Shown here: positions 33,655 through 43,297 of the stretch, piece by piece
Numbering within the stretch: position 1 is the stretch's first letter
Layout of the letters: each line of letters starts with the position of its first letter
DNA from: Candidatus Gastranaerophilales bacterium
Lineage (GTDB): Bacteria > Cyanobacteriota > Vampirovibrionia > Gastranaerophilales > Gastranaerophilaceae
DNA length: 64,000 bases
Reading direction: 5' to 3'
Assembly: GCA_944325835.1 (NCBI GenBank)
Contig: CALVBO010000006.1
Location: forward strand, 1-64,000
Notes under the pieces: model-generated
Database searches by the model: none
Told to the model about the DNA's origin: nothing
Seen by the model: only the letters and a program-made list of their open reading frames with translations
Translations under genes and position numbers: made by a program

Positions 33655-35511
33655 CTAATTTCCTGTCATAAAGCTTACTAAATTTACAATATCTAAAATA
33701 CGACCGGTTGCGCTGCGTGTTGGAAGAACATTAATATTAATCCGATCCGGATTACTTTTATCCTGTTCTACAACCGTTTTAGTTTTTGTAGCCTCTACAT
33801 TAGCGACCCAAGCTGCATCGCCCCACTGATCAATCATTGTATTTAAAGCGGTTTTTAAAGCTTTCAGTTTTCGAGCTTTCGGGTTTGAGGATTTATCAGA
33901 TTCCCCAATTAATATAAATGATTTCCATTCCGCAGAATCTCTAAAACGAGTCTTAATATCGTAGGCCATATTGCCTAATACGCAGACATCAACATCATAC
34001 TTATATAACGGTCTTTTGACACCAATAGGATGATAAAATGTGCACAAATCCCCGATTTCATATCCACCTTCAAAAAGCGGTACCAGATTCGGGATACCGG
34101 CTTTCAATAATTGATCACGTTCTTTATATTCTAAAGCACGTAACTCGCCATAATCACCATAAATACATACATTCACAGCATCATCGCGGCGCTTATTACC
34201 GATTTCTTTTAGCTTATCAAGATCAACAGTGCCCTCTATAAGTTCATTTTCCGGTAATTGTCTTGAGGTATAACATAAAACCATTTGTGCAATCAAAGGG
34301 TCACGGAACCCCATAAAATATTCTTTCATAGCATCCAGAGCCATATCATCATTAAATTGAGAACAAACTCTGGTTATACCTGCATTTTCCGGAATATTTT
34401 TCAATATATCATCAAGCTTAACAATACCGGCGCCATTATTTGAAACATTTATAGTAAAAGCAATACCATAATTATCAGCTGCCACAGCGTAACCGTCAGA
34501 ATCGACAATATCAACCTCAAACTTACACGTTTCGCCAGGAACTTTTGCTTCCAAAACAATTCTAGGCCCATCCGTACCCTGCGAACTGCCAGAAATATTC
34601 AATGCCGCCAAAAGATCCGTACCGCCGGATGGTACAGAAACTTCAAGCTTAGAAGTTTCACCTTCCGTAGAAGAAGTTAAAACATAAGTCGCAGATGTAC
34701 CGGAAGCCTCAACCGCGCTTAACGTTACACCCGTTAATTTAGCGTTAACTGCATCCAATACGTCATTTACAGTTGAAGCGTCCACCATACCAACATCTAT
34801 TAATTGTTCCTCTCCGCCATCAACGGAAATAGCAATTTTATAATCTTCAGCATTCAAATCAAGACAGTCAACAGGTGCTGTAGCACTTAACACCGCAGAT
34901 GATGCAGAAGTGGTTGAAACAATATGAGTAAATGGAACCTCTAAATATTCATCTAACTGATTTTTAATTGCATTTAATACATCGACTACGCTCATCCCTT
35001 TAGTAACCGTAAAAGGAACCAACTCACGATTAAATGCGTTAAGTTTAATACCTTTTGGATCTAATGCCTCATTCTGCTGGTAACTCGTTGAAATTTTTGA
35101 AGCTAAATCCGCAGCGGCTTCAAAAATTTGCTCTTTATAACGCAAATATAGAGTTGTACTCGTTGTTACCGTCCCTGCTACTGCAAGATTTACTTTATGC
35201 TTCACACCGTCCTTAGGGGCCGCAACCGACATAAAATACGTTTCGACAAGAGAGCCGCTGCCATCTATAGGATGAGCCTTTAATCCCATTCTATGAAGCG
35301 GACTTCCAAAGCCAAATATAGTTCCGATATCGTCAGCATTACCTGAACTAGAATATATTTTATTTTCACATACTTTTTTACCTTCTTGATAATTTCCTAT
35401 AAATAGCAACCGTTCCGGTCTTGCATTAGCCGCGGTAGTTTGCACCTTTTGCATAAAAGATATACCTGTGGCACTTGCTTCCGCTGACGGATTAATCGCT
35501 TGTACTGCCAT
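33655..35511 (-). CDS. Tail sheath protein
   Basis: About 618 residues. Contractile sheath: N-terminal PERLLFIGNYQEGKKV, a long inserted beta-rich region (two related segments near residues 150-330), and the conserved C-terminal part with DAVNVCIYGDYGELRALEYKERD and the end INVLPTRSATGRILDIVNLVSF. Start at 35511 because GGAGG precedes MAVQAINPS; the frame extends to 35523. Confidence 0.92.
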   Translation of the reverse strand: MAVQAINPSAEASATGISFMQKVQTTAANARPERLLFIGNYQEGKKVCENKIYSSSGNADDIGTIFGFGSPLHRMGLKAHPIDGSGSLVETYFMSVAAPKDGVKHKVNLAVAGTVTTSTTLYLRYKEQIFEAAADLASKISTSYQQNEALDPKGIKLNAFNRELVPFTVTKGMSVVDVLNAIKNQLDEYLEVPFTHIVSTTSASSAVLSATAPVDCLDLNAEDYKIAISVDGGEEQLIDVGMVDASTVNDVLDAVNAKLTGVTLSAVEASGTSATYVLTSSTEGETSKLEVSVPSGGTDLLAALNISGSSQGTDGPRIVLEAKVPGETCKFEVDIVDSDGYAVAADNYGIAFTINVSNNGAGIVKLDDILKNIPENAGITRVCSQFNDDMALDAMKEYFMGFRDPLIAQMVLCYTSRQLPENELIEGTVDLDKLKEIGNKRRDDAVNVCIYGDYGELRALEYKERDQLLKAGIPNLVPLFEGGYEIGDLCTFYHPIGVKRPLYKYDVDVCVLGNMAYDIKTRFRDSAEWKSFILIGESDKSSNPKARKLKALKTALNTMIDQWGDAAWVANVEATKTKTVVEQDKSNPDRININVLPTRSATGRILDIVNLVSFMTGN

Positions 35512-36172
35512 TTGAACCTCCATTTTTTCCTAATAAAATTTGCACAAGAGGATTGATAAATTCATCACGAATTTTCAACCCAAAATAAATTTCTTTTATC
35601 TCGCATCCGTCAAGCTGTTTAGTTGATTCATCGAACGTCAGTTCAAAAATCCAACGTCCCGCCAAAACAGTTTGTATAGAATCAGCAAGATTCTTCGGAA
35701 CAATGCGTTCCCAAGATTTTACAAGAGTCTGTTTAATACCATAATTGCAACGAAGAGTTTCCGCCGCTTCACTCATAAATATTTTATAAACCTGGCTCCT
35801 AAGATATTGCAAACGTTTGTCTGCATTATAATCCGCCGTATTTTTATCTTCAGAATTAACACCAGCGGCATAAAGCTCAATGATCAATTTTGATGTAGCG
35901 GTATTTTCATCAAGAAATTGACGATCCTCTTTAAATTCCGACCGTTCAAAAAAGATATAAATACAAGGCATTTCAGAAATATGTGCCTGTCGATAGTCAT
36001 GATTAAAAACATTAAACTGAATATTTGCAGCAATAAAATCTTCATCATACCCTAAATTGCGTGCGATAACAGTCTGATTTTCGACTTCCTTTTTGAACAT
36101 TTCTGCAATAATGTCTTGAAAAACATCCTCACGCATCGAAGTAATTAATTCATCAGCAAATATTGCTTCCAT
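35492..36172 (-). CDS. Tail terminator / completion-like protein
   Basis: About 226 residues, beginning MEAIFADELITS. Not matched to a family by motif. Its place between the head-tail connector and the sheath gene fits a tail terminator (Mu gp37/gp38 position). Overlaps the sheath start by 20 bp. Confidence 0.5.
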   Translation of the reverse strand: MEAIFADELITSMREDVFQDIIAEMFKKEVENQTVIARNLGYDEDFIAANIQFNVFNHDYRQAHISEMPCIYIFFERSEFKEDRQFLDENTATSKLIIELYAAGVNSEDKNTADYNADKRLQYLRSQVYKIFMSEAAETLRCNYGIKQTLVKSWERIVPKNLADSIQTVLAGRWIFELTFDESTKQLDGCEIKEIYFGLKIRDEFINPLVQILLGKNGGSNGSTSD

Positions 36173-36617
36173 TAACACCACCCAGTACAGTTCGTCCTAT
36201 TAGAGTGCTATTACCCTTCTGAATGACCGTAGGTTTAATTAAATAAAGTCCTAACATCCTATCAGGGGCAACACTTTCAACCTTAAAATTTATCCATTTT
36301 GAAATAATCGGATACCAAACGTCAATATACCAATCAGTTTTAATATCACCAATTGTAATATCATTCATATCAAGAGTGATTTCTGCACGGTCTGCAAACG
36401 CACCAAATCCGGTCGTTAAATCAATATCAAGTCCGATAAATGGTGCAAAGCACATCAGAACATCATCTTTATCATAACCGGCAGTATTTACCGGCAATGT
36501 TGAACCTAATCCCTGAATTTTCTCTTTTTTAGAATCGTAAAGAATGCATTTTGTAGAAAACGGGCCATCTTTAATAATAGCCCGTTTATCCTGTTTTAAT
36601 ATATCAAATCCGTACAT
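36153..36617 (-). CDS. Head-tail connector-like protein
   Basis: 154 residues, beta-rich, with DIDLTTGFGAFADRAEITLDM and DWYIDVWYPI. Unrecognised by motif; position after the capsid gene suggests a connector or head completion role (lambda FI/FII position). Confidence 0.45.
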   Translation of the reverse strand: MYGFDILKQDKRAIIKDGPFSTKCILYDSKKEKIQGLGSTLPVNTAGYDKDDVLMCFAPFIGLDIDLTTGFGAFADRAEITLDMNDITIGDIKTDWYIDVWYPIISKWINFKVESVAPDRMLGLYLIKPTVIQKGNSTLIGRTVLGGVNGSNIC

Positions 36618-36623
36618 TCCAAC

Positions 36624-37688
36624 CTACATAATATTTGAGAATGAAACATACCCGTCAGGGTTTTTCGGCACAAACAGCGGCGCAGATTTTACACCAAATT
36701 CGATTGTTCCGGTTCCCCCTTCAGCTTTTCCATATTGATAATTGTATTCTTTTTCCTTAATAAGCTGCATATCTTTAAATATGTTGCCACTGCCTACCGG
36801 ACAGGAAACTAAACCGCCATAGTACATCATTAATTGATTCGTTTTTGGAAGCAAAATTGCACGATCATCAGGGATAAAATATTGCGTTTTACCCTCACCG
36901 GCGAAACCAAAACCCTCTGGTACTGTGAAATTAGCATTATAGCTCCATATATTAATAATAAAGCCCGCGGCACTAACTCTACCTGATAAAGACATCCCCG
37001 GAGTTTTTTCAACAGGCATACCCAAAGCCACTCTGTCAATCCCTTTAATAGCTTGAGCTGCTTTCTGGATATCATCATTCGTAATAATTGAGTTAATACT
37101 CTTTCCATTCGTTATAAAATGAAATTCAGTTTCACCTATCTTTGCATCATCAACAATAAGTTGGCAACCAGCCCCAAGATTGTCAAGAATTTTAGCAGTT
37201 GGATCTGAAAACTTCTTAGCAACGGTTATATCATGTGTTTCTTTTTTATTAAACTCAATTTTAGTGGTATCCGCTAGTACAATTCTACCATTTAATAAAC
37301 CGTCTGCGACCTGTTTATTTTTGGAGTTTGCCTGATAATTGGAAAATATCCCCTGAATCCTTGTAACTTCTGCAACCGCATCTGCAACAACGGCGGAATA
37401 AGGTTTTTGCCCAAAACCACGCTCAAGAAAAAATGCTTCTGTTAATTGTGTATAATCATTATAAGCAGGGATTTTAAATTTAACAGTATCAAATCCTGTC
37501 ATTTTATGATATCGCCCACCTGTACCACGCGACACATCAACAGAAGTTAAATTCTTAATTTCTCTGCTGTCAAATTCAACATACGCAGTATCAAGTTGTT
37601 TTTCCTGACAAAGGCCGACTAAAGCCTGTGGTGCTGCTTTTACTTTCTGAAAAGCTTCATCAAAATAAGTATTATATTCTGTAATCAT
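36624..37688 (-). CDS. Major capsid protein (lambda gpE family)
   Basis: 354 residues. SREIKNLTSVDVSRGTGG, LTEAFFLERGFGQKPYS, QVADGLLNGRIVL and the end region RAILLPKTNQLMMYYGGL match the E-type capsid fold. It follows the gpD-like gene by 4 bp, as in lambda. Confidence 0.9.
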   Translation of the reverse strand: MITEYNTYFDEAFQKVKAAPQALVGLCQEKQLDTAYVEFDSREIKNLTSVDVSRGTGGRYHKMTGFDTVKFKIPAYNDYTQLTEAFFLERGFGQKPYSAVVADAVAEVTRIQGIFSNYQANSKNKQVADGLLNGRIVLADTTKIEFNKKETHDITVAKKFSDPTAKILDNLGAGCQLIVDDAKIGETEFHFITNGKSINSIITNDDIQKAAQAIKGIDRVALGMPVEKTPGMSLSGRVSAAGFIINIWSYNANFTVPEGFGFAGEGKTQYFIPDDRAILLPKTNQLMMYYGGLVSCPVGSGNIFKDMQLIKEKEYNYQYGKAEGGTGTIEFGVKSAPLFVPKNPDGYVSFSNIM

Positions 37689-37691
37689 TCA

Positions 37692-38066
37692 CTAATCTCC
37701 TATACGTTTCACACCTTTTTGCGCATTAATAACTAAAATGCCGTTATTTTTTAACGAAATGGTAATATCAGCAAGCTTGTCTGCTGAATTGGCAAGTACA
37801 ACTTCGCTGTCTAAGATTTCACCGATCATAAGCACTCGCACCCCGGTAAAATCAGCGCTGCCATCATCTTCACCCTCTTCATCTGCGACTTTTTCATTTT
37901 TTAAAGATTGTGCCAAAATACAACATGGGACCTTACTTCCATCCGTCGCGCCGGATTTATAAGGTGTTAAGGCATGAGTGGCCGTTATTTCACCAAGCAC
38001 TGTTCCCGGAACCGCTTCTGTTTGTGCGGGAAGCGTAACCGTCATATCTGCATATTTTCCAAACAT
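37692..38066 (-). CDS. Head decoration protein (lambda gpD-like)
   Basis: 124 residues. TVTLPAQTEAVPGTVLGEITA ... LTPYKSGATDGSKVPCCILAQ and DFTGVRVLMIGEILDSEVVLA are typical of trimeric gpD-type head stabilisers. Confidence 0.88.
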   Translation of the reverse strand: MFGKYADMTVTLPAQTEAVPGTVLGEITATHALTPYKSGATDGSKVPCCILAQSLKNEKVADEEGEDDGSADFTGVRVLMIGEILDSEVVLANSADKLADITISLKNNGILVINAQKGVKRIGD

Positions 38067-38079
38067 TCAAACCTCCTTA

Positions 38080-38439
38080 TTAACTTATCAAACCTTTAGC
38101 CTTCAATGCAGCTTCAATATCTGCCTTTTCCGCAATTGCTTCCGGGGATTCTGATCCTGCAGGTTTTGTCGGATCATCTGTATTCAAAGGTGGCGGAGAA
38201 CCTTGTTGCAACGCCATAATATTGCTTTCACATACCTGTTTATGAGTATAGATTGGAAGCATATCCATAAACTCGCGATTCTCATCAATCGCTTTTACAA
38301 CATCCTCTTTCGCGATATCCAAAAATCTCATGTGCGCCTGAACCCTTTTACGCTCGGTTTCAACGCCTTTTACATAACCTTCCTGCATAATCTGTGCATA
38401 AAGATCGCCATGTTTCATTTTAAGTTCGCTTAAATCCAT
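38080..38439 (-). CDS. Nested scaffold protein (lambda Nu3-like internal start)
   Basis: An in-frame ATG at 38439 (MDLSELKMKHGDLYA) inside the protease gene is preceded by AGGAGGAAAAA, a better ribosome-binding site than many gene starts here. It would give a 119-residue scaffold from the protease C-terminus, the lambda C/Nu3 arrangement. Confidence 0.7.
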   Translation of the reverse strand: MDLSELKMKHGDLYAQIMQEGYVKGVETERKRVQAHMRFLDIAKEDVVKAIDENREFMDMLPIYTHKQVCESNIMALQQGSPPPLNTDDPTKPAGSESPEAIAEKADIEAALKAKGLIS

Positions 38440-39123
38440 TTTTTCCTCCTGTTTATTTAAACCTACCTTGTTATTCAAATTCGCGTTCATAGTTACCACA
38501 TCCATAGCAGGAACGGCAAACATTTTAGCGATATTATCCAAATCAGCTTTAACATAATCCGCTGTCATTTTTGCGTTAACCGCATTAATCCGCTCAAGAG
38601 CCATAGCCTTAATGACATCTGTATTTGCTTCTAAAGCATTTGGCTCTGCTGTATTTTGAACAGTTCCCCATAACGAAAGTTCCTCCGGCCCTATAAAATA
38701 TGTTTCTGAATCCATATAATTCTTCACAACATCGTATTCAAGCCCTAAGCCATTCGCGTAGTCTTTACAACAAATCTCTGCAAGACGTTCCAAAAGGCTT
38801 CCATAACTCAAAACCGCTCTATAATCTCCCCGAACACCTCCGGCAGGATTATGAATCATAACAACAGAATTATTATTTAAAATTCGATTCTTACAGGCTA
38901 ATGCAATATAACTCCCCATAGATGCAGCTAAACCTATATAGCCTGTAACTGAACCCTTATCATATTTTTTCAACAGGTTAAAAATCTTAAACCCTTCATA
39001 TACACTGCCGCCCGGACAGTCAATTTCAACATCCAAATCACCTGTTGCATAATATAATTGCCGCTCGATATCAGCGGCAGTTATATCCCAACCTATTTCA
39101 CCCTTAATCTTGATCTTAGACAT
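38080..39123 (-). CDS. ClpP/S49-like head maturation protease with C-terminal scaffold
   Basis: 347 residues from MSKIKIKGEIGWD (39123), preceded by GGAGGAAA. ClpP fold: VEIDCPGGSVYEGFKIFN, GLAASMGSYIAL with the nucleophile Ser, and VVMIHNPAGG with the catalytic His. The C-terminal third is a charged helical scaffold with its own start (38439). The protease trims the prohead, as lambda gpC does. Confidence 0.92.
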   Translation of the reverse strand: MSKIKIKGEIGWDITAADIERQLYYATGDLDVEIDCPGGSVYEGFKIFNLLKKYDKGSVTGYIGLAASMGSYIALACKNRILNNNSVVMIHNPAGGVRGDYRAVLSYGSLLERLAEICCKDYANGLGLEYDVVKNYMDSETYFIGPEELSLWGTVQNTAEPNALEANTDVIKAMALERINAVNAKMTADYVKADLDNIAKMFAVPAMDVVTMNANLNNKVGLNKQEEKMDLSELKMKHGDLYAQIMQEGYVKGVETERKRVQAHMRFLDIAKEDVVKAIDENREFMDMLPIYTHKQVCESNIMALQQGSPPPLNTDDPTKPAGSESPEAIAEKADIEAALKAKGLIS

Positions 39124-39542
39124 TAATATTTCCTCCCGCAGCCGGAACATTCATTGTTAAAGACCTTTTCACCGCAAGCTATACAAATTCCGTTATAAAC
39201 AGCGGAACCCTTATCAGATTTTTTCTTTGTTTTTTGCTGACTCTTATTTTCTTGCGGTTGAACACTTTTTGAATCCGCGTCGGATGGCAGAATGGTGGAT
39301 GCTGCGACTACGGTTTCTTCTGTATGTACACTTTCAGACGGCAGTTCTTCTGCTTCCGGAGTAGAAGCATTTGTGGCTTCAGTGGTCGTTGTTGCTGCAT
39401 TTTTCGCACTTGCGATTAATTTTTCAATTTCTTCAACAGTCATACTTGCAGGTGAGCAGCTTAATTTTAAAGATTTTAATTCTTCAAAAAGCACCTCTTT
39501 TTCTTCCTTCGATAATTCAGTAAATAAACGAGTATCGGCCAT
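39123..39542 (-). CDS. Phage protein with C-terminal zinc ribbon
   Basis: 139 residues. An acidic, Ser/Thr/Glu-rich low-complexity middle ends in a basic stretch and a four-Cys ribbon (CIACGEKVFNNECSGC). It lies between portal and protease, a slot with no lambda counterpart. Function unknown. Confidence 0.6.
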   Translation of the reverse strand: MADTRLFTELSKEEKEVLFEELKSLKLSCSPASMTVEEIEKLIASAKNAATTTTEATNASTPEAEELPSESVHTEETVVAASTILPSDADSKSVQPQENKSQQKTKKKSDKGSAVYNGICIACGEKVFNNECSGCGRKY

Positions 39543-39568
39543 TATTTATCCTCACTTTCTTCATTAAT

Positions 39569-41137
39569 TTATGTGTCTTTTATAAGAGAACCAGACAAGC
39601 TTATGTCCAGATCTTTTAGTTTTTTAAGCTGTTTTGATAAAGAACTGCACATTGTTTCAAAGTTTATTTTGCTGCCAAGCTCTTGTAAAGCTCCTTCAAA
39701 ATCAGTTAAACCATTTTGCAATTTGGTTACAACGGCATCAACTTCTTTAACTGGATCAATATGTGGTATCGGCATACCTTCAAACTTACAAAGCATATAC
39801 GCATTGTCTGCATATCCCGACGAATTACGGTATTTTAAATAATCAGGAGCATCAATATTACCTTTAAGGACCTCTAAATCAAAAAAGTGTTCATAAGCAT
39901 ACTTATAGAAGCCATCTATTGTTAAATATTTCCGCATAAATTTGAGAATAAACTCGAACATCTTTAAACTGGCCCTAGATGCAGAAAAGTTATTTTGAAA
40001 TACCATCAATACGACTTCATAAGGCAATCCCATTGAGGCAAAGGCGTATTTCATAGTTGCATCTAAAAAAGCGGCAAAATTAACGTTAGGTCTTGAACTG
40101 TTATAAGCGTTAAGTTTCTGACCGCGTGGCATGTGCATAATAATTCCATTAGTCAAACGTCTTAACTGACTTACAATCCTTTTAATAAGGCCATCATTTT
40201 CTGGTGGTGTAGGAGATACTGGAACGCCCGTTGTTCGCCTGCTAAAACCTCCTAGTGTTGCTCCATTCAGTGGATTCAATCCCGTAGAAGATTCATCCTG
40301 ATCAATGGTCGCAACGAATTTTGCATTAGTTGCAGCTGCTAAAGTTTCCGATTCGGTATATTCACCAATTTTATCAAGTTTTTGCATAATCGCACCGATT
40401 ATGCTAAACCCGCGTGTATTTCCAAGACGAATTTTATTGCAATATACAAGCCAAGCAAAACGGTTTCCGAACTTATCATAAGCCTCAATACGGTTTTCTT
40501 TTCCGTCCTGATCCACAACGTAATAAGCGACATGACGACCAGTAGAATCAACCTCAACGCCATTTTTAATTTTATTACCGTTATCCGAATTAACCTGCTT
40601 AGAAGATTTTACATTACGACCGTCAACAAGTTGATATTGATTATACCGATTTACGACACGCCTTACAACAAGCACATCACCCCCAATAATCGCATTAAAC
40701 GTTATAGTTTTTGCTAAACCATGAATATCATTTTCGCCATCGGTAGAAACACATTTTTCAGTACAATAAAGCTCCCAAAGATCCTTAACGTCTTCTGAAA
40801 ATTTTTCCGGAAGTTCTACTTTTAACTTTCGTTTGAGAAAATTTTTTTTAGGAATAGGATACAATTCCAGGCCTAATCCAACGACAAATTGCACTAATCT
40901 ATCAACAGAAGCTTTAACGAACTCATTAGTAGTATAAAGATTATATGCCCTGTCGGCCATTGTGTAATAGTCGACATTATACGCAATAGTGGACGAGTTC
41001 ATGGCAAAAAAGTCTTTTTCACCATTAAAAAAAGAATCTATTGGGAATGTTTCACAATATCCTCGTGGTTCTGTAGTTTGCCCCTGCGTTGTCGGTTCTT
41101 GTTTTGAAAACAAAGAATTAATAAAATCTTGTAGCAT
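39569..41137 (-). CDS. Portal protein (lambda gpB family)
   Basis: 522 residues. TNEFVKASVDRLVQFVVGLGLELYP, GDVLVVRRVVNRYNQYQLVDG and MGLPYEVVLMVFQNNFSASRASL are core segments of lambda-type portals, the dodecamer through which DNA enters the head. Confidence 0.92.
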   Translation of the reverse strand: MLQDFINSLFSKQEPTTQGQTTEPRGYCETFPIDSFFNGEKDFFAMNSSTIAYNVDYYTMADRAYNLYTTNEFVKASVDRLVQFVVGLGLELYPIPKKNFLKRKLKVELPEKFSEDVKDLWELYCTEKCVSTDGENDIHGLAKTITFNAIIGGDVLVVRRVVNRYNQYQLVDGRNVKSSKQVNSDNGNKIKNGVEVDSTGRHVAYYVVDQDGKENRIEAYDKFGNRFAWLVYCNKIRLGNTRGFSIIGAIMQKLDKIGEYTESETLAAATNAKFVATIDQDESSTGLNPLNGATLGGFSRRTTGVPVSPTPPENDGLIKRIVSQLRRLTNGIIMHMPRGQKLNAYNSSRPNVNFAAFLDATMKYAFASMGLPYEVVLMVFQNNFSASRASLKMFEFILKFMRKYLTIDGFYKYAYEHFFDLEVLKGNIDAPDYLKYRNSSGYADNAYMLCKFEGMPIPHIDPVKEVDAVVTKLQNGLTDFEGALQELGSKINFETMCSSLSKQLKKLKDLDISLSGSLIKDT

Positions 41138-41384
41138 TATTAATGTTTCTCACTATTGAAATATTTGATCCTGTATAATACTCTTTCTTTTCGTTGTATT
41201 CGTATTCCAAATTCCGTTTCATATCCCAGAGTTCCGCTAAAGTTGCGCGTTTAACCGTAGTAGACCCCTGCCCGCTATTTAAGGTATAACTTGAAACACC
41301 ACCGCCTAAAGCTGCTTGCCTAATCGCAATATTTATATTTGCGATATTTTCTTCCAAAAATTTCAATTCATCAGCAACATTCAT
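41118..41384 (-). CDS. gpW-like head-tail joining protein
   Basis: 88 residues: helical start (LKFLEENIANINIAIRQAALGGG), a Gly/Ser turn and ATLAELWDMKRNLEYEYNEKK, which fits gpW. It is encoded between terminase and portal, with overlaps on both sides, as in lambda. Confidence 0.75.
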   Translation of the reverse strand: MNVADELKFLEENIANINIAIRQAALGGGVSSYTLNSGQGSTTVKRATLAELWDMKRNLEYEYNEKKEYYTGSNISIVRNINNATRFY

Positions 41385-43297
41385 TATGCAGCTCTCCTAA
41401 ACATTTCAAAAACAGCGCCTGCGTTAGAAACCGGTAAGTGCAAATGACTTTTAGATAATTCATTAATCACTATTTCTGCAGCACAAAGATTGTATACATT
41501 CAAGTCAAAGGCTTCGTTACGGCCATGTGCTTCCCACGTAATAACAATCAATCCTGAATCTAACTTTTTCTTTATACGCTTTTCTGTTGTTAATTGTCTT
41601 AAATATTCATCGGTATAGCCATTCGCAATAGTAGACCAACCATCAGGATATTTTTCACCGACTCGCCATTCCTGATTAAACCAGCGGGCGAGCTGGTTTT
41701 TATAAAGGTCAACCGTGATTGTAATCAAAGGAACAGAGTAATTTTCAATTTTCTGAATTTTAAACTTATCCCTTGAACTTGCGGTTAAGCCAACACCTTT
41801 GAGCGGATATATGACACCTTCACCATAATTTTCACAAAATCGGTAAACTAAATCAGTCTTATCACCATCACCGGAATCGACAAGCATATAGTATATTTGC
41901 TTACCATTCCACATTTCATCTTTAATTTTAGCTAACTCTTGCCAACAAGGATCCATTGAGTTTGAAGTATTACCATAAAATATCCGATGATCTATACCCC
42001 AGTTCCTAAATCTATCACCCCAAGCTTTAATCTCAACTTCTAAACGATCATCTTGAACATCGCAGGCAGCAGTTAAGAAATATGCTTCCTCTGGGCATTC
42101 ATTATTTTCATAAACGCCATCACGCAATTTTGTAATTGACACTACATCAACGCCGGAAGCCATGTCCTCAAAAGGCAAACCAAGGTCGTTATTATAAAAC
42201 GTTTGTAATTTTATAGGATCTTTTCCGGCTTCAAGAAAATCGTAAACAATATTCCACCATGAAAAAGTTGGTGAAAGAAAGCCACTTACATGATAGCTAA
42301 CAAAATTCGGTTTCCTAGATTGAGTAGTTGGCTTCCAATAACCTTTTGTAAGCATTTCCGGTTTGTAATGTTCTGGAATGAGTTCTCCACAATGTTTACA
42401 TTTGTAAAGCACAGAACTAAAGTCGCCACATTTACATTCTTCAGAATTAAAAACTAACCCGTAAGGTTTTTGTAAAACTCCGTCTTTTATAATACCTTTT
42501 TCATCAGGATACTCACCGCCATTTGCATCATAAAATATTAACTCTTGAAAGCAACCGCAAAATGGACATGGTACCTGATAGCGTCTTTGATCTCCAATTT
42601 CAAATAGTTTATGTATCCTGCCATTATGTTTCAATCCCGGAGTTGAAATATAACCTATTTTTTTCGTATTTGGGAAAGCATTAGTGCGGGCCGTAAGTAA
42701 TTTGATGGGATCGCCATCCTTTACCTTTTCTGGGAAGCCCTCAACTTCATCAATTAATAAGCCTTCAACGGAAAAGGTTTTAAATGCATTTGCATTATGA
42801 GAACCAACAAGCCGAAGGCTACCGCCAATAAAGTTAATTTTTTCAGCAGTTTCACCAAATTTACGACTTTTTTTATCATCCGTTTCCGTAATAATTTTGG
42901 AACGAAGGCCGGAATTATCAATCATTGGTGAAATTCGCTCATCCTTAAAATCTTTTAATAATTTAAGATCTGCCGATGCAAACATCATTTGAGCAGGATC
43001 GCAGTCAATCTTATACCCAAGAAAATTCTCATAAACAGTTGTTGTAACACAGGCCTGAACAGATTTCATAACCGCTATTTCACGTGTAGAACAACTTTTA
43101 GAAAATTGATCTGCGATTTCTCGTAAATGAGGGACTTTATCAAAACTAAAAGGCCCTGGCATTGCAGAAGCTTTTAATGGTAATACTCTATTCTGTTCAG
43201 CCCATTCCGATACCTTTAAATTGAGATTTTTTGGAATAATATTTAAAGCAGCATCAATAATTCGATTTACATAGACTTGATTAAGATTCATTTCCAT
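41384..43297 (-). CDS. Terminase large subunit (lambda gpA family)
   Basis: 637 residues. The ATPase half starts AEQNRVLPLKASAMPGPFSFDKVPHLREI (GpA signature), with SVQACVTTT as the Walker A region and GLLIDEVEGF as Walker B. The nuclease half has CDVQDDRLEVEIKAWG and LVDSGDGDKTD with acidic metal ligands. gpA-type enzymes cut at cos sites. An alternative start lies two codons in (43291). Confidence 0.95.
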   Translation of the reverse strand: MEMNLNQVYVNRIIDAALNIIPKNLNLKVSEWAEQNRVLPLKASAMPGPFSFDKVPHLREIADQFSKSCSTREIAVMKSVQACVTTTVYENFLGYKIDCDPAQMMFASADLKLLKDFKDERISPMIDNSGLRSKIITETDDKKSRKFGETAEKINFIGGSLRLVGSHNANAFKTFSVEGLLIDEVEGFPEKVKDGDPIKLLTARTNAFPNTKKIGYISTPGLKHNGRIHKLFEIGDQRRYQVPCPFCGCFQELIFYDANGGEYPDEKGIIKDGVLQKPYGLVFNSEECKCGDFSSVLYKCKHCGELIPEHYKPEMLTKGYWKPTTQSRKPNFVSYHVSGFLSPTFSWWNIVYDFLEAGKDPIKLQTFYNNDLGLPFEDMASGVDVVSITKLRDGVYENNECPEEAYFLTAACDVQDDRLEVEIKAWGDRFRNWGIDHRIFYGNTSNSMDPCWQELAKIKDEMWNGKQIYYMLVDSGDGDKTDLVYRFCENYGEGVIYPLKGVGLTASSRDKFKIQKIENYSVPLITITVDLYKNQLARWFNQEWRVGEKYPDGWSTIANGYTDEYLRQLTTEKRIKKKLDSGLIVITWEAHGRNEAFDLNVYNLCAAEIVINELSKSHLHLPVSNAGAVFEMFRRAA

